Below are positions 1 through 8,413 of a stretch of DNA of 34,514 nucleotides, one piece after another. Position 1 is the stretch's first letter, and each line of letters starts with the position of its first letter. This DNA comes from an uncultured Acidobacteriia bacterium. Lineage in GTDB: Bacteria > Acidobacteriota > Terriglobia > Bryobacterales > Bryobacteraceae. A model generated the notes under the pieces. That model made no database searches. It saw only the letters and a program-made list of their open reading frames with translations, and had not been told where the DNA came from. The translations under genes were made by a program, and so were the position numbers. The stretch is from positions 1 to 34,514 of the forward strand of contig CAIVPR010000136.1 of assembly GCA_903907865.1 (NCBI GenBank), read 5' to 3'.

Positions 1-295
1 CCCCGCTGCTGGCAGTTGGCGCACCCCAAACATCCAGGTTGCCAGGTTCCGCGGCAAAAGTCCAGGTCCGAAGCGAAGTTTTTTCAGACTTTTTTCACCC
101 CGCACCTTCGGCTGCCAATCCATGGGGCTGAACTGTTACGTGTTTCCGATGAGGCCGACGGCAAACGCTGCTACCATCGGACCCAGAAGAACATCGCTGG
201 GGTTTACTATTCCCTCTGTCAAAACAGCTACACGTGTAAACTTGAGTCCGTGGCCTCTTGAGGAACTGATGTTTCGACCCTGTGGAATCAAATAT
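1..295. other. Left flank of the IS110 element, no gene recognised
   Basis: I see no convincing coding sequence here. The short open frames have no recognisable motif and unnatural composition. The segment lies downstream of the transposase stop, so it should contain one end of the element and then host flank. I could not place the boundary because IS110 ends lack clear inverted repeats. There is a small direct repeat, CCAGGTT, near positions 35-50, and T-rich runs near 80-97. Confidence 0.4.
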
Positions 296-1805
296 TTAGA
301 AGGATGCCGTTTGATGGCCGATGACTTGGTCGGGGAAGACGACCACCTTTCCGCGCCTCCTTGCCTGGCGCTCGAGTGCGGCGTCGATGCGCTGCTCGCG
401 GCACGCGTCGCGCTGGGCCCAGAGCGTCGCGTCGTATTCCACTTGGTTCTTGACCATGGTGTAGAAGATGACTGCGATCTTGTGCGCGGTAGCCGTGGTG
501 GCTCCGGCAGGGCCCAATTTACCCTCATTCTCCTCAGGTACCCGCCCAGCGGCGACGGATCGTTGTGCAGCGAATGCGCGGCCAACCGGAACAACTGCCC
601 GGCACGGTTCTTGACCTTGCGGCGGCCCCGCCAAAGTACCTGCCCCCCGCTGATGTCGTTGTCGGGACAAAGTCCCAGCCACGAGACGAAATGGGCTGCG
701 GTGGGCCATCTCGACATGTCGCGGCCCACCTCGGAGAACAGGGTCAGCACCATCGCCATCAACCCTGCGATCTGCGTCAGGTCCACCCCGAAAAGCTTGT
801 ACGACTCCATCCGGTAGTCGAACCAGCCAGCCTCCCCGTCCGTTTCGGCAACCTTGCCGACTCCCTTTGCCTTGCCTTTGCCGGACAGCCCCCTGCCGCC
901 TTTGTTCCTGCTTTTGCCTTTCGGTCCGGTGGCGGGGGTTTCACGCCGGGATCCACCCGCGGCGGGAAGCCGGTGACCAGCCTCTCAATCTCGGCCTCGC
1001 AGGCGGCGACCTGTTCGCGGTACAGTCCGAACATCCGCCGCGACTGCCCCAGCGTGAAAAGATGTTCGGGCCTCCAGTTGCCCTCCAGCGACTTGCGGAT
1101 GGTTTCCACGCTGGCCTTGATGTGCGGGTTCCGCAGTTCGGCCAGCTTCGCCGGATCCCGCTGCCCTTCCAGAATGGCGTCGACGATGGCCAGTCCGGTC
1201 TGGCCGGTGATGTCGCTGATGACGTTGTGCAGTTGCACGTTCATCTGCGTCATGGCCTTCTGCATGTGCTGGACATGTTGGCTGGCCATCGCCACGAGTT
1301 CGTCGCGATGCCGCGCCACCGTCCGGACCGCGCGCACGGCGGCCTCGGGACGGAACGCCGCGCGGAGCAGGCCGACCGAGTGCAGATACTGGATCCACTG
1401 GCATTCGTGCCAGTCCGTCCGCTTGCCGGGCACATTCCTCATACCCCGCGCGTCAACCAGGCAGACCCTGATTCCGGCGGCCTCCAAGGCGTCGTAAACC
1501 GGAATCCAGTAGACGCCGGTGGACTCCAGCGCGGCGGTGGTGATGCCGCTGCCGAGCAGCCACTTGGCCATCTCCGCCAAATCGCCGGTGAATGTGGCGT
1601 AAGACCTCACAGGCTCGTCGTCCCGGTCCGCCGGAACAGCCACGTAGATCTCCCGCGCCCCGACGTCGATGCCCGCCGCGTTTTCTTCCAGCACCGGCTT
1701 GTCGCGCGCACCGGCCGGCTTCCCTTTCTGTTTGCGGACCTTCCGGTCCGCGCCTTCGACCTTGCCGCCAACCGGTTCAACCGGCGGCCGATTGTTTTTC
1801 GGCAC
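296..1805 (-). pseudogene. IS110-family transposase broken by two frameshifts
   Basis: The three minus-strand frames together give one IS110 (DEDD/RuvC-like) transposase. The first frame (ATG at 1805) carries the RuvC-like part: GIDVGAR with Asp47, the ESTGVYW motif with Glu94, and the VDARG and GKRTDWHECQW segment with the last acidic residues. The second frame (to about 520) carries the Transposase_20 region, with the GVDLTQIAGL, FVSWLGLCPDN and GGYLRRM motifs. The third frame gives the C-terminus (TATAHKIAVIFYTMVK) and stops at 296. The first shift lies in or near a C/G-rich run at about 925-945. The second is at about 520, where the expected R-x-K-LGP reading lacks one base (GTAAATTGG). 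Re-joining the frames restores near-normal family length, about 500 residues. Most likely this is a dead insertion sequence. Sequencing error at the homopolymer cannot be excluded for the first shift. Confidence 0.88.
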
Positions 1806-2066
1806 TCCGCACCATCCCTTTCACGGGGCGGTGGCCAGGTCGCGCAAAATGGGCACTCTCTTGAAGGGAATCAGCCACGGCATGGCCGTGCTGTAACCAA
1901 TGTTTGGCGCGCGAAACCTGGGACCAGGCTTTCCATCGGGCTCTGGACACCACTGGCTATACGGTCTACTTCCGCCACCCACGCATCCACCAGTCTGCTC
2001 CATCCGCGCCTCAACCGCAACCTGTCAGGTTCAGGCCCAGTTCCTCGCCCGTTTGGCCCCGCCGTA
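1806..2066 (-). other. Non-coding stretch upstream of the IS110 transposase (element end and host junction)
   Basis: This is about 260 bases between the transposase ATG and the point where the PKD gene reading becomes convincing. In the IS110 group proper, the non-coding end upstream of the transposase encodes the structured bridge RNA, so this is where one would look. A perfect 6-bp hairpin with a 3-base loop (CACGGC-ATG-GCCGTG) sits at 1876-1890. I could not identify the element boundary, a target core or the loop guides. Confidence 0.3.
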
Positions 2067-2636
2067 CGGGTACATTGCTTTCCAGAAGGCTATTTTGGTG
2101 TGCTGGTGGCGGACTTGGACTTCATCGGCATAAACGATTTCGTGATGGCCCACATCGTTTACAGCGGCCCCAAGGATCCCAAGCGGGTCAGAAGAGTGGA
2201 ACAGAACCTCCACGCATTGGCGCGGGAGTGGAACGTAGACAAGGCTCCCGAGCAGTTTCTCGCCAATGAGTTGTCCGCCTGCACGCTGGATAAGCCCTGC
2301 GTGCCCGAAGGTGGGGCCGGATGGCTCGGGTACGGGGAGGCGAAAACCGAGCCCTGCGGGGAGGAAATCTCGTTTACGGTGCAGGGCAAAGCTTCGGAAG
2401 GCAATGGTACCTCGCTCGATTTGGACGCTGCGGACCTAAAAAGCGAGTGTTCCAACGTCGAGTTCAAGTGGAGCTTCGGGGACGGCAAGAGCGCGATCAC
2501 AACAAAGCCGACCGTCACCCACGAGTATGATGCCGGGGGCAAGCTCTACGCCGTGTCCGCGACGGCAAGATGCCGCCGCCAGTTCACTGTCTGCGAAGGT
2601 CCAACCGCCTCCGCCAGATTCCCCCTCAAACCTTGA
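2067..2636 (+). pseudogene. 3' remnant of a PKD-domain protein gene, 5' end lost at the IS110 element
   Basis: The reading frame that ends at TGA 2634-2636 looks coding from about 2067. Upstream it only continues as an antisense shadow of the transposase. If translated from the first internal ATG (2145) it would give about 163 residues. The last third resembles a PKD beta-sandwich, with the FKWSFGDG strand-loop followed by a VTHEYDAGG segment, as in extracellular or secreted proteins. The upstream part (GYFGVLVADLDF) has no assigned family. Several Cys residues (ACTLDKPC, TEPCGEE, SECSN, CRRQFTVC) would suit an extracytoplasmic location. It ends 17 bases before the sigma-factor ATG, so it was probably the first gene of that operon. 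The 5' portion is not found on the other side of the IS within the window. Confidence 0.55.
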
Positions 2637-2641
2637 ACCGC

Positions 2642-2649
2642 AAAGGAGG
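2642..2649 (+). promoter_or_regulatory. Strong Shine-Dalgarno of the ECF sigma factor
   Basis: AAAGGAGG lies four bases before ATG 2654. It fixes this start over a longer open frame that begins at 2570 inside the preceding gene. Confidence 0.8.
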
Positions 2650-2653
2650 ATTC

Positions 2654-3316
2654 ATGCCCCAAGACTTCATGCACAAAGACTTTGCCTCGTTGAACTTGGA
2701 CGATACCGACGCGCTGATCGCCGCCGTCCGTAACGGGGACATGGTCGCTAGGAACGAGTTGATGGAGCGCATCTACCCCGAGCTCCGCAACTTGGCCAAA
2801 GGGCTTATGGCCAATGAGCGTCGCGACCACACGCTCGGTATGACCGGCAGTGCGCTTGTGAACCTGCTTTGGCTGCGACTCCTAGCCCCCCAGGACGCGG
2901 AGTCGCCCGACAAGCCGCGGGAGGATCTGGGGATCCTCCAAAGCCGCCAGCACCTGATGGGCATCGCCGTCCGCAACATGCGCAAGATCTTGGTGGACTA
3001 CTCCCGGATGTCGAGGGCAAAGAAGCGGCCCAAGAAGCACGACAAGGTGGATGTCGCGCGGCTCAACTCCCTCGGCGAATCCATGGCCTCCGCCGACGCC
3101 GACGCGCTGGACATAAGCGAGGCTCTCAAGCTGTTGGAGCCGATTCAGCCCGAATCCGCGCGCGCGCTGGAGCTCAAGTACTTCGCCGGCCTGACCAACG
3201 AGGAAGGCGCTTTGGCAATGGGTATTCCCTTGATCCGCTTCCGGCGGCGCTGCGAGGCTGGCCTCGACTTCTTGCGCAACGAACTGGGCAAAAATGAAGG
3301 GAGGAGACTGCGCTGA
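2654..3316 (+). CDS. ECF-like RNA polymerase sigma factor (PF07638 type)
   Basis: A 220-residue sigma-70-family regulator of the ECF-like group common in Acidobacteria and Planctomycetes. Region 2 is marked by DTDALIAAVRNGD near the N-terminus, the HTLGMTGSALVNLLWLRLL segment and the RNMRKILVDYSRMSRAKKR segment typical of the family. Region 4 follows, with LELKYFAGLTNEEGALAMGIP as the helix-turn-helix. There is no anti-sigma gene next to it. Sigma factors of this kind are often found beside Ser/Thr kinases (ECF groups such as ECF43 and ECF59-62), and here a kinase gene lies 3.5 kb away at the same locus. The start at 2654 has an excellent ribosome binding site. The stop overlaps the likely start region of the next gene, so translation is probably coupled. 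Its target promoters are unknown. Confidence 0.9.
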   Translation: MPQDFMHKDFASLNLDDTDALIAAVRNGDMVARNELMERIYPELRNLAKGLMANERRDHTLGMTGSALVNLLWLRLLAPQDAESPDKPREDLGILQSRQHLMGIAVRNMRKILVDYSRMSRAKKRPKKHDKVDVARLNSLGESMASADADALDISEALKLLEPIQPESARALELKYFAGLTNEEGALAMGIPLIRFRRRCEAGLDFLRNELGKNEGRRLR

Positions 3317-3339
3317 CGTCGGAAGCCAATACCGACACC

Positions 3340-4878
3340 GTGCCCCCAATTTGGCTCGATTTGGATGCCGCCGAGTCGGATTTAGTCGCTGGAACGCCTC
3401 TCGAATCCAAGTCTTTTCTCCAAATCGACGAGGTGGAGTTCAGGGTTCGAACAATAGCTTCAGAACCGCCTGGTGAACTTTCTTCGGAACCGGAGATCCG
3501 GATTGAACGGGAACCGTTCCAGCGGCCCCCGCTCTCACTCCTGGGTCACAATCCGCCCGCAGGTTTGCTGAGTGATGTGGTGCGCTTGGTTTGCCACGTT
3601 CTCCAAGCCTTCGCCAGCGGCCGCGTGGTCGTCATTGCCGCGGAACCAGGGGAATTCGGTGCCGGAGCCACCATCTTCACCCAAGTTGAATGCGCGCGAC
3701 GGTGCTTGCCTCTCACCTTTCGCCGGACTTGCATCGCCAAGGTCTTCACGCGCACCCCAATTCGTTATCTCGAAGCCGGGGCAAATCTGCTCGCCGTTCC
3801 GAGTGATACCGTGGAGTCCTTGGTCCGTTCAGGCACGGACATGGTGGTCCTCGACTTCCTTTTGGAACGGGTCGACGGGCAGGCAGTGGCATCGGCAGCG
3901 GAAAAGTATGGAAGGTTCGTTCGCGACTGCCTGGCCAAGTACCAAACGATCGGGGAGCAATGGCTGGATCGCGCAGACCACATCTTCCTCCACCGCAGGC
4001 TTCCCTCGGACGTCGAGATCGAGCTCGCCTGCGACCTGTCGGATGCGCCCTTGGGTTCCGAACTCCATCTCCGCTCCGAATGGCGCGGGCTGCCCCTCAA
4101 ATGGAGCTCGCTGATTGGCCCTCCGGATTTGCGGCGGATGCATCCCTCCACGCTCGTGGAACTCGCTTTGAACCGGAACTGGTCGCCGGGCTGGGACACG
4201 CTCCGCCCGCTTGCTGTCGACGAACTGGTCCGCAGTACGTGCGGGTGGTCCAAGTTGAAGGCGTTCGGCTTCGATCACTATCTGCGAGAGGACGCGCCGG
4301 CGACGGTGAATCTGCTCCTGGTAACTGGGTCTTGGGGCGGATGGAGAGATGAAACCGGCTGTTCGCCGCAGGAATTGCGGGAGGCGGCCATAGCGTGGAT
4401 GGAAAGTCCGCACTGGGATACAAGCGAGCCATTTCTCGAGGATTGGATTTGCTGCGCCCGTGATTATCTCCAAGACGCAGCGCTGGTCGGGGGGGCGGGC
4501 TCGGATCAGGGCAGGCCGGGACCCGTGATTGAATGGATCGAATCGCGACAAGCGCGGGCATGGAGCGACCTGCTCAAGGGAAATCCTGAGCCGACTGAAC
4601 CCGTACCTGAGGGGCAACTAATCCACGGGCCCCAAGCTCGAATCTTGCCGGCAGTCCAAGACGCTGATATCGGCGTTGCCGATGGGAGTAAGGATGTCGG
4701 CGCTGACGACGATGCCGGGATGGCTGCACGAGAACTACACTCGACGCTCTCGGAGGACCCGAGTCCCGAAGGCGAGACCGCAGGTCCGTTCCACCCTGGC
4801 TGGGTGCGGATGGCCATCGCTGCGCTGATTGGGTTCATCGCCGGAGTGCTCGCGACACTACTATGGAAACGCCACTGA
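3340..4878 (+). CDS. Tail-anchored cytoplasmic protein of unknown function, sigma/vWA operon
   Basis: A 512-residue protein with no N-terminal signal. One hydrophobic segment lies at the extreme C-terminus (about residues 490-508, WVRMAIAALIGFIAGVLATLLWKRH), so the bulk should be cytoplasmic and tethered to the inner membrane. I do not recognise a known enzyme. The block around residues 95-155 (a Cys-rich ARRCLPLTFRR stretch, then FTRTPIRYLEAGANLLAVP) is faintly reminiscent of GTPase-associated GAP1-like proteins of vWA-linked conflict systems; this is a weak impression only. Residues 400-480 are acidic, Pro-rich linker. The GTG at 3340 is the first conventional start, but a CTG at 3313 sits about seven bases behind a good GGGAGGAG and overlaps the sigma-factor stop, so the true start may be there. 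The end overlaps the vWA gene by 16 bases. Confidence 0.7.
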   Translation: MPPIWLDLDAAESDLVAGTPLESKSFLQIDEVEFRVRTIASEPPGELSSEPEIRIEREPFQRPPLSLLGHNPPAGLLSDVVRLVCHVLQAFASGRVVVIAAEPGEFGAGATIFTQVECARRCLPLTFRRTCIAKVFTRTPIRYLEAGANLLAVPSDTVESLVRSGTDMVVLDFLLERVDGQAVASAAEKYGRFVRDCLAKYQTIGEQWLDRADHIFLHRRLPSDVEIELACDLSDAPLGSELHLRSEWRGLPLKWSSLIGPPDLRRMHPSTLVELALNRNWSPGWDTLRPLAVDELVRSTCGWSKLKAFGFDHYLREDAPATVNLLLVTGSWGGWRDETGCSPQELREAAIAWMESPHWDTSEPFLEDWICCARDYLQDAALVGGAGSDQGRPGPVIEWIESRQARAWSDLLKGNPEPTEPVPEGQLIHGPQARILPAVQDADIGVADGSKDVGADDDAGMAARELHSTLSEDPSPEGETAGPFHPGWVRMAIAALIGFIAGVLATLLWKRH

Positions 4879-5993
4879 CCATTGACATAACGAATATCAA
4901 CAACGGTTCGCCGGGCCTCCTCCACTTGGAACTGCCGACCGCCATGAACATCCAGTCCCTTCCCGGCGCCGGCGGCCTGCAACTCGTCTTCCGCTCGGAG
5001 GGCGAGATCCGGCTTGTCGCCGAAATCGTGACTGCCGATCAGGAGATACTGCGCGTGGCGGTGTCCGAAACCCAAGGTGGACAACTGCGGGTTGAAAGCA
5101 CTGGCCGATCGGCCCAGTACTCCGGCGTCCAAGTCCGCCCCGCGCCGTCGATCCTGGCGAGCGGGGCCAACATGTTGGACGTGTACTTCCTGATCGACGC
5201 CACAACCCGCCAAACAGCCCCGGAACGCGTAGGGCTCACCAGCCTGGTCGGAGACCCCGCGTGGCCCGCGCTGGCCGAAAAGCTTGCCGCTATTCCGGGT
5301 GCAATGGCGTCGGCACCCGTCGATCCGGCGTCCGGCACCCCCACGTCAGGCACTCCCCCGTCAAGCACAGACATCCGCTGCGGAATCGCTGCGTTTGCCG
5401 ATTTCGACAGTTGGACGCTCCACCCCGCGGCTCCCGACGCCCGCATGTTGCGCCCTTTCCGAGCCGCTGACATCACTACCACTCTCAGCTCCATTCCGGT
5501 GCCCAACGTCGGTGACTATGTGGACGCCCTCGCCGAGGGACTGGATGCCGCATTGCATGTCGGCTGGCGTGAGGACGCACGCAAGCTTCTCGTGGTGCTG
5601 GGCGACTCCCCCGGGCACTCGGTTCTCGCGGCGGTTCCGCGACACGCAAGCCGCAACGCGCACCTACGGCAAGCCGTTGCTGGAGGCAGCCTGCGTTTGG
5701 CGGATTCGCGGATCCGGCGTCGCGACGTGCATGAGTGCGCCGAACAGCTCCACGCCCATGGAATCGAAATCGCCACGCTATTCTTTGAGGATGGCGCACG
5801 AAGTATCGAGATGTCCAGCGCCGCCGGCCAGCAACTGGTGGACCATACCCGTCGGCAATACCGGGAATTGGCATCGCTGCCGCAATGGGCTTTTCGGATC
5901 GACGGGTCCAGCGACTTGGCCGAACTTGGAGCCGTCCTCAAAGCCCGCCCGAGTGTGATCGGCCGCGGTTTCTGTCCCGGATTCGCTATTTGA
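4863..5993 (+). CDS. vWA-like domain protein with degenerate MIDAS
   Basis: A 376-residue protein without signal peptide or membrane segment, probably cytoplasmic. Residues 1-100 form a beta-rich region of unknown family. A von Willebrand A-like Rossmann domain follows: MLDVYFLIDATTRQT (strand 1, Asp112) occupies the MIDAS loop position, then IRCGIAAFADFD, a VGDYVDALAEGLDAAL helix, KLLVVLGDSPGHS and GIEIATLFF. The canonical DxSxS metal motif reads D-A-T-T-R, so metal binding may be altered. The Pro/Ser/Thr-rich insertion around residues 150-170 (repeats of SGTP) is probably a flexible loop. It is the last gene of the operon and overlaps the preceding gene by 16 bases. Its 3' end overlaps the converging receptor gene by 8 bases. 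In vWA-centred systems such proteins usually scaffold partner assemblies. Confidence 0.78.
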   Translation: METPLTIDITNINNGSPGLLHLELPTAMNIQSLPGAGGLQLVFRSEGEIRLVAEIVTADQEILRVAVSETQGGQLRVESTGRSAQYSGVQVRPAPSILASGANMLDVYFLIDATTRQTAPERVGLTSLVGDPAWPALAEKLAAIPGAMASAPVDPASGTPTSGTPPSSTDIRCGIAAFADFDSWTLHPAAPDARMLRPFRAADITTTLSSIPVPNVGDYVDALAEGLDAALHVGWREDARKLLVVLGDSPGHSVLAAVPRHASRNAHLRQAVAGGSLRLADSRIRRRDVHECAEQLHAHGIEIATLFFEDGARSIEMSSAAGQQLVDHTRRQYRELASLPQWAFRIDGSSDLAELGAVLKARPSVIGRGFCPGFAI

Positions 5994-6882
5994 CCCAGAT
6001 CTCCGCCCGGCGGTTTTCCTGCCGGGCCGCCTCGCTGTTGGCGGTGTTAATCTGCAGCGCTTCCGCGAAACCCTCCACGTAGACCGGCTTGACTAGAACC
6101 TGCTCCAACTGCCGTGCCACCGCCTGTGCCCGAGCCAGCGAAAGCTCGTAGTTGCTCTTGGACCTCACGTTGTCCGCGAAGCCTAACACCAGAAATTGGG
6201 TTCCCGGGTTCTTGATGGCATAGTTGCGCACCCGGTCGATGTTGTCCTGGGCGAAGTTGTCCAGAACCAACGCGTCCCTGCCGCTCCCGAAGTGGAAACT
6301 CAGATCCAGTTGCTTGGCCCCTTCGACCGCGCGCCTGAGGGCTGTCGGCTCCGTATCGGTAACCCCGAATTCGTGCGCGCTCGCGATCAGGGGGACGAAC
6401 CCCTTGGTTTCAGCCGCGTGCTGGCCTGCCTCGCTGGCCGCGAATTCGTAGAGTTCGCGTGCGTCGGCGGACACGTTGGCGTTGTTGCAGAGGTACAGGC
6501 GCCGCGTAATGGGGTAGCGCTCCGTCGTGATCGCGCTTTCGTTTGGGACCACGGGGGGCACGTCGCTGGTCGGTGCCAGAGGGACCACCCGCACACCAGT
6601 TGTCAGGGTGGAACTCACAAATCCGATGGAGCTAGGCGTCGCCGCAACTTTGCGGACGAGGTCCAGACTACCCTCCAAGGCGAACCCGGCGGGCACGTTC
6701 GCCAACTCCACCTTCTTGTGGTCCGCGTCGGTACCGCAGACCTTCTCAATAAAGAAATCCCTCGTGCCGGACGGGCTTTTCCGTACCACAGGCAGGATGG
6801 GACCGGCCAACGGCACGCCCAGCGCCGACCAATACGCCGTCCGGGGGCTGACCGCGCAGAAGTTATGACGCACCTGGTCCAA
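5986..6882 (-). CDS. PstS-like C-terminal half plus OmpA domain; probably the 3' part of the upstream kinase gene
   Basis: 298 residues as read from a TTG at 6882. Residues 1-190 match the second half of the phosphate-binding-protein module found in 'PBP/OmpA' periplasmic proteins: a V-(R)KSPSGTRDFF ligand-loop segment, then IGFVSSTLTTG, and ITTERYPITRRLYLCNN. The end is an OmpA-C peptidoglycan-binding domain with the LDLSFHFGSG strand, FLVLGFADN, the NYELSLARAQAVARQL helix and the terminal QENRRAEIWVK motif. The missing first half of the module is exactly the C-terminal end of the upstream kinase frame, with a 20-base overlap (6863-6882). The TTG start therefore lies in mid-domain and is not a natural start. 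A +1 shift near CATGACAATTGGACC (about 6880-6892) would restore one protein. As a separate product it would lack a signal peptide and half its fold. Confidence 0.85.
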   Translation of the reverse strand: MDQVRHNFCAVSPRTAYWSALGVPLAGPILPVVRKSPSGTRDFFIEKVCGTDADHKKVELANVPAGFALEGSLDLVRKVAATPSSIGFVSSTLTTGVRVVPLAPTSDVPPVVPNESAITTERYPITRRLYLCNNANVSADARELYEFAASEAGQHAAETKGFVPLIASAHEFGVTDTEPTALRRAVEGAKQLDLSFHFGSGRDALVLDNFAQDNIDRVRNYAIKNPGTQFLVLGFADNVRSKSNYELSLARAQAVARQLEQVLVKPVYVEGFAEALQINTANSEAARQENRRAEIWVK

Positions 6883-8359
6883 TTGTCATGGAGAAACCGG
6901 GTGCCGACTCTGGAACTACGATGGCGATGCCGTCGAGCCCGATGACGTGTTCGGACGACCGCGAGGACAGATCCTCAAGACCGGGGTATGTCTTGCCCTC
7001 GTCCAACTTGACCCGCCGACTGGCCATGCCGATATCGCACGTTTTGGCCGCGAGGCATTCGAACGCCACGCCGGTTGAGGGCGGATAGATCTGGATCATG
7101 CGCCGACGGTGGAACAAAGAGAAATCTCCGGCGCACTCCTTCATCTTCTCGGTGGGCTTCTCCTGCATCTTCCCGTCCTTATCCTTGTATGAATAAGGCC
7201 GCACAACATCGACGCACGTAACATGCGACAGGCCCTTCGATTCGAGGAAAGCGAGGGACACGGCCGGGGCAAGATCGTCGCCCACCGACGATGATCCATA
7301 TACACGGGTCGTAACCGGGGTCAGGTACAACCAAAGCGCCGCCGCCAAGGCTGCGACAAGCGCGGAATCGGCGAATCCCAACAGGAACTGCCAACTCCGG
7401 TTCGGGCGGGTACCGCCAGTGGCCGCCGCGGACGCGTCCTGCTTCCGCTCCGTGTATTGCGGGCGTTCGGTCTGCGGCATGCGTTCCGTCAGCGGCCAAG
7501 TTGGTTGGGGCGGTGTGTAAGGAGGTTGAGTCGGAATGGGAATGGTCGGCGGCAAAGGCCGGGGCTGGGTTTCGGCCGGCCCAGTCGCCGCAGTGTGCGG
7601 CTGGGTTTTGCCAACCGCTTGCAGCAAGGCTTCCATCACCTCCGCGCAGGAAGAATACCGCGCTTCCGGATCTTTTGCCAAGCACGTCATCACGACCCGG
7701 TCCAGTCCCTTGGGCGCAAGCGGATTGAGTTTGGTCGGCGTCTTCGGAACCAGTTCCAGATGGGCTCGGGACGGGTCCGGTTCCCTTTGGAACGGCGTGG
7801 CCCCGCTGATCATCTCGTACAGGACGCAGCCGAAGCTGTAGATGTCGGCGCGACCGTCGATCAGCCCGTGGGAGAGTTGCTCCGGGCTGACGTACTGCAG
7901 GGTCAGGTATTGGACCCCCAGTGTCAGGCGCTCCTTGCCCTCAACTAGCGCTATGCCGAAGTCGATCAGGATCGGCCTGCCTGTCCCCTGTTCGATCAAG
8001 ATGTTCTGCGGCTTCACGTCCCGGTGGTACACGCCAGCATCATGGGCCGCCTGGAGTGCCGACAGCACCCCCCTGCTGATCTCCAAGATACGCTCGACCG
8101 TGAGGGACGCGCGCTCGGACGCCATGACTTCCGCCAGATTGCGTCCCTCGACATACTTCATCACCAGCCCGGGCGGGTCGTTGAACGAGTCAATTGCGGG
8201 AACGATATTCTCGTGGTCCAATTTCGCGACATGCACTTCGCACTCGCGGACAAACCGCGTCCGCAGGTCGTTGTCCGCCATCGAGTCCTTGCGTAGAAAT
8301 TTGATCGCAAAGCGCGGCGCGTCGTCGCCAACGTGTCGGGCCCTCCAAACTTCCGACAT
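6863..8359 (-). CDS. Membrane Ser/Thr protein kinase with truncated extracytoplasmic PstS-like domain
   Basis: From ATG 8359 there are 498 residues. Kinase core: invariant Lys20 (FAIKFLRK), catalytic HRDVKPQN (112-118), DFG (133-135), YVSPEQL and the GRADIYSFGCVLYEM helix; this is a Hanks-type kinase. A Pro/Thr-rich juxtamembrane linker (250-320) leads to one transmembrane helix (about 324-347). Then comes the first half of a phosphate-binding-protein module: VYGSSSVGDDLAPA, TCDIGMASRRVK, and HVIGLDGIAIVV just before the frame ends. ATG 8359 lies inside the glycine-rich loop (I-V-G-G-G-M-S-E-V-W), so it cannot be the natural start. The in-frame codons upstream extend to an ATG at 8419 but are interrupted by TAA as codon 2. 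With the downstream frame the intact protein would be about 810 residues: cytoplasmic kinase, membrane helix, periplasmic PBP and OmpA domains. Ligand binding outside probably controls the kinase inside. Confidence 0.88.
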   Translation of the reverse strand: MSEVWRARHVGDDAPRFAIKFLRKDSMADNDLRTRFVRECEVHVAKLDHENIVPAIDSFNDPPGLVMKYVEGRNLAEVMASERASLTVERILEISRGVLSALQAAHDAGVYHRDVKPQNILIEQGTGRPILIDFGIALVEGKERLTLGVQYLTLQYVSPEQLSHGLIDGRADIYSFGCVLYEMISGATPFQREPDPSRAHLELVPKTPTKLNPLAPKGLDRVVMTCLAKDPEARYSSCAEVMEALLQAVGKTQPHTAATGPAETQPRPLPPTIPIPTQPPYTPPQPTWPLTERMPQTERPQYTERKQDASAAATGGTRPNRSWQFLLGFADSALVAALAAALWLYLTPVTTRVYGSSSVGDDLAPAVSLAFLESKGLSHVTCVDVVRPYSYKDKDGKMQEKPTEKMKECAGDFSLFHRRRMIQIYPPSTGVAFECLAAKTCDIGMASRRVKLDEGKTYPGLEDLSSRSSEHVIGLDGIAIVVPESAPGFSMTIGPGAS

Positions 8360-8413
8360 CCCTCCGCCGACAATTTCCTCGACTAGGACATAGCCTTGGA
8401 CCTTTTCACCTTT

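Noticed and set aside
136-295. Minus-strand extension with a hydrophobic GPMVAAFAVGLIGNT stretch
   Set aside because: It continues a frame left behind after the second frameshift of the transposase; short and without further membrane-protein features.
867-2066. Long plus-strand open frame through the transposase region
   Set aside because: It is antisense to the IS110 transposase, His/Arg/Pro-rich, and only its 3' end (after about 2067) has protein-like features.
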